Shown here: positions 24,936 through 32,434 of the stretch, piece by piece
Position numbering within the stretch: the first letter of the stretch is position 1
How the letters are laid out: each line of letters starts with the position of its first letter
From: Peptococcaceae bacterium UBA4068
GTDB taxonomy: Bacteria; Bacillota; Dehalobacteriia; UBA4068
Reading direction: 5' to 3'
NCBI GenBank assembly: GCA_002382665.1
Contig: DFZA01000005.1
Coordinates: forward strand, 1 to 64,000
Length of the DNA stretch: 64,000 nt
Translations under genes and position numbers: made by a program
The notes under the pieces: model-generated
Told to the model about the DNA's origin: nothing
The model's input: the letters and a program-made list of their open reading frames with translations, nothing else
Database searches by the model: none

Positions 24936-26396
24936 ATGATGAAAAGGAAGATCTTATTATTGATTTTAGCTATTGCAATATTTTGCTGTGCATTCTCAAC
25001 CACAGCTATTGGCGCAGATGCAATAACCGCTACAAAAACCACATCTGGCGTTTTGGTTGACGGGGTGCCGCAATCTTTTAACGCTTATAATATCAACGGC
25101 CATAACTATTTTAAATTGCGGGACATCGCTTATATACTCAACCGCACAGACAAACAATTTGCAGTTGTATGGAATGAAGAACAAAATGCCATCTATCTGA
25201 CCACCGGTCAAGGTTATACGGCGGTGGGCGGCGAAATGCAGGCGGTGGCGGGCGGTGCAGCCAAAACTGCTGCTTTGACAGACTCTTGGATTTATCTCAA
25301 CAGCAAAGAGGTTTACATAACAGCCTATAATATTAACGATAACAATTATTTTAAACTTCGCGATCTCGGCGGCTACCTTGATTTCGGTGTTGACTGGGAT
25401 GGCAGCGCCGATACAATTAAGATTTCGTCCACAAAGGGATATACGCCGGAAGACAAAGCCGTTATAGGCATACATACGGCTGTATATGATGACGAAACGA
25501 CGCAACAGTTGATCGACAGTTTACCAGGTCTTGCCAAGCAGGGGATTAATCTGCTGATTATTGAAGTCGGATATAATTATCAATTTACCAGTCACCCCGA
25601 ATTGGCGGCAGATTACGGGCTGTCCTTTGCCGGTGCCAGAAAACTAGCTGATGCGGCCAAAGCAGCGGATATTGAGGTCGTGCCGGAGATAGATTGCCTC
25701 GGTCATCAATCATGGGCAGAAAATACCAGTACCTTATTGTCTGTTTATCCCCAGTTGGACGAGACGCCCGGCAAGTATGCCAATAACGAAGGTATTTATT
25801 GTCGCAGTTGGTGCCCGCTCAATCCCAATGTTGATGCTATCGTCTTTGATTTGATAGACGAGCTGTTGAATGCTTTTGAGGCCAACGCCTTTCATGTAGG
25901 GCTGGATGAAGTTTTTATCATCGGCGATGAGGATTGCCCGCTTTGCAGTGGCAAAGATCCGGGAGAATTGTTCGCCCAACAGGTAAACAATTTATACCAG
26001 CATATTGCTGTTGATAAGGGCGCTACCATGTACATGTGGTCGGACAGGTTATTGGACGGCAAAGCGCTGGGCGTGTATTCGGAATGGGAAGCTTCCTATA
26101 ACGGGACTTGTACCGCCATCGATAAAATACCCAAGGATATTATTATGTGCGACTGGCATTATGGCGCGCGGGATGATTATCCGTCCATAGAGTATTTAAC
26201 GGACGCCGGTTTCCGGGTGCTGACCTCGAGTTGGAACGACATAGAAGCTACCGAGAATTTAGTCCAGGACACTATGCAAAACAGAAAAACAAACGCTCTT
26301 GTGCTGGGACACCTTTATACGACATGGGGAGATATCGCCAACGATCATTTGGCCGAATGGGCGCCTATGAAAGCGACGATTGCGGAGATAAAATAA
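24936..26396 (+). CDS. Secreted GH20-like beta-N-acetylhexosaminidase with stalk domains
   Basis: A 486-residue secreted protein. After a signal peptide (hydrophobic LLLILAIAIFCCAF, cut near GADA) come copper-amine-oxidase-N-like stalk repeats (VDGVPQSFNAYNINGHNYF and KEVYITAYNINDNNYFKLRD). From about residue 175 follows a glycoside hydrolase family 20-like barrel. The catalytic Asp-Glu pair is D324-E325 in FHVGLDEVF, and MYMWSDRLLDG and WHYGARDD fit the same fold. GH20 enzymes release N-acetylhexosamines from chitin fragments, glycans or peptidoglycan. ATG 24936 (or 24939) follows a run of six G. A weak family match outside the DE motif keeps the substrate uncertain. Confidence 0.75.
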   Translation: MMKRKILLLILAIAIFCCAFSTTAIGADAITATKTTSGVLVDGVPQSFNAYNINGHNYFKLRDIAYILNRTDKQFAVVWNEEQNAIYLTTGQGYTAVGGEMQAVAGGAAKTAALTDSWIYLNSKEVYITAYNINDNNYFKLRDLGGYLDFGVDWDGSADTIKISSTKGYTPEDKAVIGIHTAVYDDETTQQLIDSLPGLAKQGINLLIIEVGYNYQFTSHPELAADYGLSFAGARKLADAAKAADIEVVPEIDCLGHQSWAENTSTLLSVYPQLDETPGKYANNEGIYCRSWCPLNPNVDAIVFDLIDELLNAFEANAFHVGLDEVFIIGDEDCPLCSGKDPGELFAQQVNNLYQHIAVDKGATMYMWSDRLLDGKALGVYSEWEASYNGTCTAIDKIPKDIIMCDWHYGARDDYPSIEYLTDAGFRVLTSSWNDIEATENLVQDTMQNRKTNALVLGHLYTTWGDIANDHLAEWAPMKATIAEIK

Positions 26397-26429
26397 TTTA
26401 GATTCGCCTGAGGGGATTTAATGAGGTAA

Positions 26430-26573
26430 ATGATGTTATATAAAATTTTCACTTGTGTCGGCAGCGTTATTTCTATCGCATTTGACATATGGCATTTTTT
26501 CATCCCCAAGATTTGGAACTGGTATTCTCATATAGAAACCGGCGCCAAAGAACTTGTTCTTGAAATGATATAG
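26430..26573 (+). CDS. Small hydrophobic protein, unknown
   Basis: A 47-residue ORF (starting MMLYKIFTCVGSVISIAFDI) with one likely membrane helix, residues 8-26, then WHFFIPKIWNWYSHIE. GAGGT at 26423-26427 gives weak spacing to ATG 26430 and better spacing to ATG 26433. It lies between the GH20 gene and the HEPN/TOPRIM gene, 57 bp before the latter. No family recognised. It might be a small partner of the next gene, but nothing in the sequence proves it is translated. Confidence 0.45.
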   Translation: MMLYKIFTCVGSVISIAFDIWHFFIPKIWNWYSHIETGAKELVLEMI

Positions 26574-26629
26574 TTAACTTATGCGATACAGTCTGTTTAT
26601 TTGTTTATTATGAGAGTTAGAGGTGTACT

Positions 26630-27880
26630 ATGGGTTCCATGATAACCCTTGGTCTTGGTAAAATGGAGATTGACTGGGGAAAAAACAATGTTTTTCGAGA
26701 TCATTCTTCGTTATTTCAAGAAAAAGATGTTAAACCAATACCATATTATTATGTTGATATAGATACTGAAAAACCGATTATTGAGATGAAAGAAGGACTT
26801 GCTCACAAGTTATCATCTGTGAAGGCCCGACTTGATCTCCTTGGGTATGACCTTTTTTCTATAAAAAGATTATATAATGATAGCTTAGAAGAAAGTGAAG
26901 ATTTTGGCTTTAAAATACATTTTACGTTTGATGATTTCTACAGCACATTAACTCACATAGATGTACCAAACGTTAATACGCCTCAAATTGCCGTGGAATA
27001 TGATGAAAACGGATATGATCTCGGTGAGTATGTAAGAAAGTGTATATTGGAAGACTCTCAAATTAAAGCTAATTTACCTATATCTTATTTTGAGAAAGAA
27101 CCGGGAGAGTGGTGCAATCCAGCTTATGATTTAGGAGTTTTCTTTGAGAATATTGATCCGTACATAATACTTCGAATTCTTGCTGAAAATCCAAATAATG
27201 GTGATTTAGAAGTTCAGTGGAGATTTGCCGATGATGTGGATAGCGGATGGAGCAAAAGAGAAGAAATTGTTAAACCTCTTTCGGCCAAGGAAAAGATACT
27301 GATCGTCACAGAAGGATCATCGGATTCCTTTGTCATAAAAAAGGCCATAGATAATTTATATCCAGATATTGCAGATTTTTTTGACTTTGTTGACATGGAG
27401 GAAAACTATCCATTTACAGGTGTTGGTAATTTGTTCAACTTCTGCTTGGGATTGATACGAATTAACATCGAAAACAGAATTATTGTTATTTTCGATAATG
27501 ATACAGTAGGTATAGAAAAGTACGAGCTGTTAAGTACAATAAATAAGCCGGACTCACTTCTAATTACTAAGTTACCGGATTTCGGTGAATTTTTAGATAT
27601 TAAAACGTTTGGCCCTCAAGGAGAGGCACGTGAGAACATAAACGGAAAAGCAGTTTCTATTGAATGTTTCTTGGATTTTGCAAGTGTCAATCAAATACCT
27701 TCTATCCGTTGGACATCCTACAACAAGAAATTAGATCAATACCAAGGAGAACTTATCAGTAAAGACAATTATGTACGAGTGTATAAGGGTTGCAGCTTAA
27801 CTGATGGCTCTTATAATAGCAGTAAGCTCAATTACCTAATAGAATATTTGCTAAAACAGTGGGTTTGTCGAAGAGATTAA
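26630..27880 (+). CDS. HEPN/TOPRIM-associated protein, predicted defence gene
   Basis: A 416-residue protein that begins MGSMITLGLGKMEIDWGKN, the start typical of the HEPN/Toprim N-terminal domain family. It ends in a C-terminal TOPRIM-like domain. The TOPRIM glutamate is E228 in ILIVTEGSSDS and the acidic pair is D289/D291 in IVIFDNDTVG, so the metal site looks complete. Such proteins are predicted to act in phage defence through RNA or DNA cleavage, by analogy with OLD-family TOPRIM nucleases; no ATPase partner is next to this one. The gene is AT-rich. AGAGGTG precedes ATG 26630. Domain assignment is from recalled family features. Confidence 0.7.
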   Translation: MGSMITLGLGKMEIDWGKNNVFRDHSSLFQEKDVKPIPYYYVDIDTEKPIIEMKEGLAHKLSSVKARLDLLGYDLFSIKRLYNDSLEESEDFGFKIHFTFDDFYSTLTHIDVPNVNTPQIAVEYDENGYDLGEYVRKCILEDSQIKANLPISYFEKEPGEWCNPAYDLGVFFENIDPYIILRILAENPNNGDLEVQWRFADDVDSGWSKREEIVKPLSAKEKILIVTEGSSDSFVIKKAIDNLYPDIADFFDFVDMEENYPFTGVGNLFNFCLGLIRINIENRIIVIFDNDTVGIEKYELLSTINKPDSLLITKLPDFGEFLDIKTFGPQGEARENINGKAVSIECFLDFASVNQIPSIRWTSYNKKLDQYQGELISKDNYVRVYKGCSLTDGSYNSSKLNYLIEYLLKQWVCRRD

Positions 27881-27965
27881 TTTTAAATACTACTTGCTAA
27901 TCGCCTGCAAACCATTGATATTACTGCGTTTTTTCAATCCTATAATTTCACTTCGACTATCTAAT

Positions 27966-28004
27966 AAAAAGCAGAAAGCCTGTAGTTACAGGCTTTCTGC
28001 TTTT
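27966..28004. terminator. Bidirectional terminator between HEPN/TOPRIM and OsmC genes
   Basis: GCAGAAAGCCTGTA (27971-27984) pairs perfectly with TACAGGCTTTCTGC (27987-28000), with A-run before and T-run after. It serves the two convergent genes. Confidence 0.9.
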
Positions 28005-28030
28005 GTGGTTTGCTACCAAGACTTGTTTTA

Positions 28031-28462
28031 CTACTCGCCCCTGATTATCTGATATTCGGAGCTGATCTCTACATTGTTTTTTACCATATTCCAGACCGGG
28101 CAAATACTGTCCTCGGATATTTTGATCGCCTTTTGCATATCGGCGTCCTCGGCATCCTTGGACGTAAGCTCAAAATGGATGAGAATTTTTTGGAAATAGG
28201 TCGGATGCTCTTCGCGCCTTTCACCGTAGGCTGTAACCTTTAGTCCGCCAACATCCTTGTGCATCTTCCTTAGTATCAATGAAATTGCTGAACCGCTGCA
28301 GGTGGCAAGGCTGATCAGAAACAGTTCCAGCGAAGTGTATCCTTCACCGTCGCCGATCGGCTGATCATAGTCGATAATTATCTGCGGATTATCTTTTGAG
28401 ATACCGGAGAATTTCACCTTATCATTTAATAATGTTGCAACCGCTGTTAATTGATTACTCAT
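28031..28462 (-). CDS. OsmC/YhfA family protein
   Basis: A 143-residue OsmC-superfamily protein. The family reduces organic hydroperoxides with two cysteines; here they are in LATCSGSA (about residue 55) and DSICPVWN (about 121). The glutamate-rich start YTSLELFLISLATC is typical of the YhfA branch, whose members may protect thiols or act on other substrates. The start ATG (28462) follows AGGAGG by 8 nt. It is cotranscribed with nothing obvious; the ECF sigma gene lies upstream on the same strand after 77 bp. Confidence 0.88.
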   Translation of the reverse strand: MSNQLTAVATLLNDKVKFSGISKDNPQIIIDYDQPIGDGEGYTSLELFLISLATCSGSAISLILRKMHKDVGGLKVTAYGERREEHPTYFQKILIHFELTSKDAEDADMQKAIKISEDSICPVWNMVKNNVEISSEYQIIRGE

Positions 28463-28539
28463 AAAAAGGACCTCCTGTTATTTTTTAGTCTATCAGTTTA
28501 GATACAAAAAATAACAAAAGGTCACAGCAATTTTTGGTT

Positions 28540-29319
28540 TTACGATAAAATTTCCAAAGATTTTTGAGCAATCAGGTTTTTAATATTTTCACTAAAGCTT
28601 TGATACGGCATTTTTTGCGGATATTTATCATATAAAAGCTTTATTTTGGCTAGAAAATTCATCTCTTTCTTAAAAATTAGATCATAATCTATTTGCTTTT
28701 CCAGCGGAAAGTTTGGTATCATATCCATTTTATTGTTGGCAATCGCATAGGCGACCCAATTTTTGCAATGGCAGGGGCTATCCGGGTTGATGTATGAGCA
28801 TTTGTCCTCCATATTTTCCTTCATCCGCAGCCTTGCCCGATAGACGTTGGTTTTGACCGCCCCGACCGAAATATCCATGATCTGCGCGACATCCTCGCCG
28901 GGCAAATCAAGCAAAACTTTAAGCACAAAAGCGACACGCTGCTTGCTGGGTATGCATTTTAAAAATAGCTGCAGACATTGTTCGCGCATGCAATTTACCA
29001 TAACCTGGTCTTCAACAGGCGCGTAAGATTTTAGTTTCTCGAAAAACTCATCCTTGGTCAGATTGTAACTGGGAGCAATGTCATAAACCGGCAGCCTCTT
29101 TAACTTTTTGATGTTTTTATATGCGCAATTGATAACGATCCTATATAACCAGGTTGATACCTGGCTTTTGTTTTGGAACTTGGGGTAGGCGCTATAGGCG
29201 GATAAAAACGCCTCTTGCAGTACGTCTTCAGCTTCTTCCTTATTCGCCGTCAAGCGGTAAGCCAGCTTATACAATTTGTCATACTGCTCTTCGTATATTT
29301 TTTCAAAGTCAAGCTCCAT
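28540..29319 (-). CDS. ECF-type RNA polymerase sigma factor with C-terminal extension
   Basis: A 259-residue sigma-70 family protein of the extracytoplasmic-function type. Region 2 is at residues 8-75 (YRLTANKEEAEDVLQEAFLS; STWLYRIVINCAYKNI) and region 4 at about 115-170 (LDLPGEDVAQIMDISVGAV, RARLRMKE). A further 85 residues start with CSYINPDSPCHCKNW, a cysteine cluster that may bind zinc, and end in a helical tail. No anti-sigma gene is adjacent, so the extension may provide the control. ATG 29319 follows GGGGAG. The AraC pseudogene lies upstream on the same strand. Confidence 0.88.
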   Translation of the reverse strand: MELDFEKIYEEQYDKLYKLAYRLTANKEEAEDVLQEAFLSAYSAYPKFQNKSQVSTWLYRIVINCAYKNIKKLKRLPVYDIAPSYNLTKDEFFEKLKSYAPVEDQVMVNCMREQCLQLFLKCIPSKQRVAFVLKVLLDLPGEDVAQIMDISVGAVKTNVYRARLRMKENMEDKCSYINPDSPCHCKNWVAYAIANNKMDMIPNFPLEKQIDYDLIFKKEMNFLAKIKLLYDKYPQKMPYQSFSENIKNLIAQKSLEILS

Positions 29320-29351
29320 GGAATTCTCCCCTTAAACAATAGTTTAAGTCA

Positions 29352-30230
29352 TTAAACGTCTATATTCTGATAAAAGGCCGGCTTTTTGTTTGTTTTGTAA
29401 TCCAGAGGCGAGCAACCGGTATATTTTTTGAAAGTAGCCGAAAAATGCGAAGCGCTCAAAAAACCGCAAAGCGTTGCTGTTTCCGCAACCGCATAATCGC
29501 CGCAGGTCAGTAATTCTTTAGCCTTTTCAATGCGGATGTTGAGTAGATACCGGTGCGGAGGAATGCCTGTTCGCTGTCGGAACATCCTGATAAAATGATA
29601 TGGCGAAACATGGATTTCATTGCAGATGTCTTCGATCGTAATATTTGAGCTGAGATAGGCTCGCATGTATTCCGCCGCCAGCCGGACATAGGATTCGCAG
29701 TCCGGACAGAGGTCGTGGCTTTTGATATTGGTTTTGAATTCGCGCAGCAGCAGTGCCGCGATCTGGATTTCCAGGCTGTCCAACAATAAAGGCAGCCGAT
29801 CCTTACGGTCGTATTCCTGCTCATAGTTTTTCATCATCCAAAACAGGTTGCCGGAAAACGGGTTTTGCAATTCGCTGAATCTGATTTCGTTATAGAAGTC
29901 CATTTCCTCAGCTATTCTTTGCAGCAGCCGCGGTTTGATCAATAACGAGTAATAGGGTTTTGTAGAAAGTCTTTGAGAACAATAAACCTTATCCCCGGGA
30001 TTGATGGCGAGGGTTTTCCCTTGACTGATGCGGATAACTTTATTGTTGAAATAAGTATCCGGGACATTACCAGAGAGAACCACGATATGATAATCGATTA
30101 CATCAAGTTTGGTTTAACCGCAGATATAATGCGGCTTGAATAAAGCCGTATTGTTGTACAGCTGCGCTTTGGTATGGCACATGATATTGTCCGGAACCTG
30201 GCAGATAAAATTATTATATTCGTCTGACAT
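29352..30230 (-). pseudogene. AraC-family regulator interrupted by one in-frame stop codon
   Basis: Reading the minus strand from ATG 30230 gives MSDEYNNFICQVPDNIMC and onward for 38 codons. A TAA follows at 30116-30114, after which the same frame continues (TKLDVIDYHIVVLSGNVP) to 29352. Without the stop the product would be about 292 residues: an N-terminal cupin-like sensing domain and a C-terminal pair of helix-turn-helix motifs (ITIEDICNEIHVSPYHFIR; AVAETATLCGFLSASHFS). The downstream part could restart at GTG 30083 (243 residues), leaving the DNA-binding domain whole but the sensor truncated. One nonsense mutation is the simplest explanation; a sequencing error is possible. Confidence 0.75.
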
Positions 30231-30401
30231 ATTTCTCGCTTTTTAAATAGTTTATATATTGATTATCGACAAAAGCAATAAAAAAGCAATTATCCTCAAA
30301 CCGAACCGCAATATATTATAAAAAACAAAAATTTAACAGATTAAAATATTACTGGGAATATATGCTTTTATAGCCCAAAAACATATTTGGAGGATATATA
30401 A

Positions 30402-31493
30402 ATGAAAAGAAAAATGCTGGCTTTTGCGACTACTTTGCTTTTGATGATCGGCCTGATGCCTGCAAGCTTCGCGTTTGCCGAAGGAGTGCCGAGCAAAATT
30501 GATGCGGCTACTGTGCAAAAAGTCGCGGTTAAAACTGATGTGGACGGCTTCCCATATTTTGAGATGCAGGTACAGTTTCCACAAAGTTTTATGGATCTGT
30601 ATGAGCCTAATGCAGACGGAGGCGGTACCTGGATTGATTATTATTGGAAAATAGACAACGGTTCATGGGAATATCTTGGCGGCGGCTATACCGATACGAT
30701 ATTTGACGAATCCTACGGTTATGCAGTTGCCGGTCAGACAAATACTTATTGCGCTACCGGTATTTATCCGCAGGAAGAAGACACTGCCAATGCCATCGTT
30801 ATTAAAGACCATAATTATACGTTAAAAGTGAAGCTTAGTTATGGTTATTATGATGAAAGCGAACAATTACAATTTGTCTCTTCCGCTTTTTCCAATGAAG
30901 TCTCCATCGGCTCGGGGAGTTTCTATGCCGCAGCCAGTGAATGGGCGAAACCTGAATTGCAGAATGCCGATGACCTGGGCTTGATACCGGATATTTTAAG
31001 AGGCGCGGACATGACCAAGCCGATCACCCGCGAGGAGTTCTGCGAACTGGCGGTGCTGCTGTATGAAAAGACTGCCGGTATTACCGCTACGGCGGTATCT
31101 CCGAACCCCTTTACGGATACGACAAACGCGCAGATATTAAAAGCTTACAATCTTGGTATTACAACGGGAACTTCCGCCACAACATTTTCTCCGAAAGTAC
31201 TGATAAACAGGGAACAATGCGCCGCTATGCTGTATCGGGCCATAAAAGTCATCAGCCCTAACGGTGACTATAGTATTACCGGCGTCAAAGATTTTCCCGA
31301 TCAAAAAAATATTTCGTCCTGGGCTGTAGAAGCTACTAAATATATGTTTAAGGCGGGCATCATTACCGGTGACGCCAAGGGTAACTTTATGCCCAAAGCC
31401 ACCACATCGGCTCAAGTTGCGGCCGGTTACGGCATGGCCACGCGCGAACAGGCTATAGCGCTGACTGTCAGGACTTACGAAGAATACAAATAA
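30402..31493 (+). CDS. SLH-domain surface protein
   Basis: A 363-residue exported protein. Signal peptide at residues 1-26 (MLAFATTLLLMIGLMPASFA). A beta-rich domain follows (30-175: DVDGFPYFEMQVQFPQSF, tryptophan- and tyrosine-rich). Three S-layer homology repeats occupy about 180-363 (WAKPELQNADDLGLIPD; PITREEFCELAVLLYE; INREQCAAMLYRAI; SSWAVEATKYMFKAGIITG). SLH repeats bind pyruvylated secondary cell wall polymer, so the protein is held on the cell surface. The N-terminal domain has no recognised function. TTGGAGGA precedes ATG 30402. It is a single gene. Confidence 0.88.
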   Translation: MKRKMLAFATTLLLMIGLMPASFAFAEGVPSKIDAATVQKVAVKTDVDGFPYFEMQVQFPQSFMDLYEPNADGGGTWIDYYWKIDNGSWEYLGGGYTDTIFDESYGYAVAGQTNTYCATGIYPQEEDTANAIVIKDHNYTLKVKLSYGYYDESEQLQFVSSAFSNEVSIGSGSFYAAASEWAKPELQNADDLGLIPDILRGADMTKPITREEFCELAVLLYEKTAGITATAVSPNPFTDTTNAQILKAYNLGITTGTSATTFSPKVLINREQCAAMLYRAIKVISPNGDYSITGVKDFPDQKNISSWAVEATKYMFKAGIITGDAKGNFMPKATTSAQVAAGYGMATREQAIALTVRTYEEYK

Positions 31494-31571
31494 ATATCTC
31501 GTTTGTATATTTATATAATAGTATTTCCCCAGCAGTTTTTCAACCCGCGTATTTTGTTTTTTAAGAATAAC

Positions 31572-31638
31572 CTATAAAGAAAAAACCTTGACATTAGACC
31601 GAAACGGTATAGATGGTGTCAAGGTTTTTGTTTTATAG
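31572..31638. repeat. Long palindrome, copy 1 (also a terminator)
   Basis: The left arm 31572-31593 (CTATAAAG ... CCTTGACA) is the reverse complement of the right arm 31617-31638 (TGTCAAGG ... TTTATAG) apart from one or two bases. Copy 2 at 43381-43451 has nearly the same arms but an unrelated loop. A T-run after the central stem would make it a terminator for the SLH gene. Confidence 0.7.
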
Positions 31639-31660
31639 ATACAAATTTTAGCACACTCCC

Positions 31661-31713
31661 TTGACAATTCGTAAATAGTATATTATCATAATACCGACAG
31701 ACAGTCGGTCGGT
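31661..31713 (+). promoter_or_regulatory. Promoter and TetR operator of the tetR-ABC operon
   Basis: TTGACA (31661-31666) and TATCAT (31684-31689) are 17 nt apart. An imperfect palindrome ACCGAC...GTCGGT spans 31693-31713, directly over the expected transcription start, as for autorepressing TetR regulators. Confidence 0.75.
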
Positions 31714-31730
31714 AACAAGGAGGTGTAAGA

Positions 31731-32411
31731 ATGCGGGTTGTAAAAGAGGCTGAAGAACGCAGAAACGAGATACTTGACGCAGCAGATGAGCTTTTTAATC
31801 AAAAGGGTTTTGACGGCACAAGTACAAACGATATTCTCGAAAAGGTCGGAATTGCACGGGGAACGCTGTATTATCACTTTAAGTCGAAAGAAGATATTAT
31901 GGACGCGTTGATTGAGCGGTATAATGTCCGTATTTTAGGCGCTGCGCGGGAAGTTGCCGCAGACAAGAGCATACCCGTAACAGAGCGCATTATCAGAGTT
32001 ATTATGGCGATACAGATAAGTGGCGGAAGTAACAAGGAAATTATGGAGCATATTCACAAGCCGTCCAACGCGCTGATGCATCAAAAAATACAAAAGGTCA
32101 TAATCAACGGCATTACACCGATACTGGCGGGAATAATCTGCGAAGGCATTGAGCAGGGACTGTTCCATACGCCGTTTCCGTATGAATGCATGGAAATGAT
32201 TATAGCCTATGCGAATGCCGTTTTTGATGATGATATGGTTGATTTAACGACCGAGGAGCGCGCCTCTCGCATACAGGCGTATATTTTCAACACAGAGAGA
32301 CTGCTCGGAGCCGAAAGCGGAAGTCTTATGAGCATTATGCAGTTATTTGGCAGCGGGACTGGAAGCAGCAGCCCAGAGAGCAGCCATGATTTCGCTTGTA
32401 AAACCGATTGA
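31731..32411 (+). CDS. TetR family transcriptional regulator
   Basis: A 226-residue repressor. The N-terminal helix-turn-helix (residues 10-57) reads ILDAADELFNQKGFDGTST, then ARGTLYYHFKSKEDIM, the standard TetR pattern. The rest is a ligand-binding helical domain with no recognisable ligand signature. AAGGAGG precedes ATG 31731. An operator-like palindrome covers its own promoter. The permease gene starts 23 bp downstream, so the regulator probably controls a three-gene exporter operon in response to the exported compound. Confidence 0.92.
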   Translation: MRVVKEAEERRNEILDAADELFNQKGFDGTSTNDILEKVGIARGTLYYHFKSKEDIMDALIERYNVRILGAAREVAADKSIPVTERIIRVIMAIQISGGSNKEIMEHIHKPSNALMHQKIQKVIINGITPILAGIICEGIEQGLFHTPFPYECMEMIIAYANAVFDDDMVDLTTEERASRIQAYIFNTERLLGAESGSLMSIMQLFGSGTGSSSPESSHDFACKTD

Positions 32412-32434
32412 AAAGCTTGAATTAGAGGTGACTT

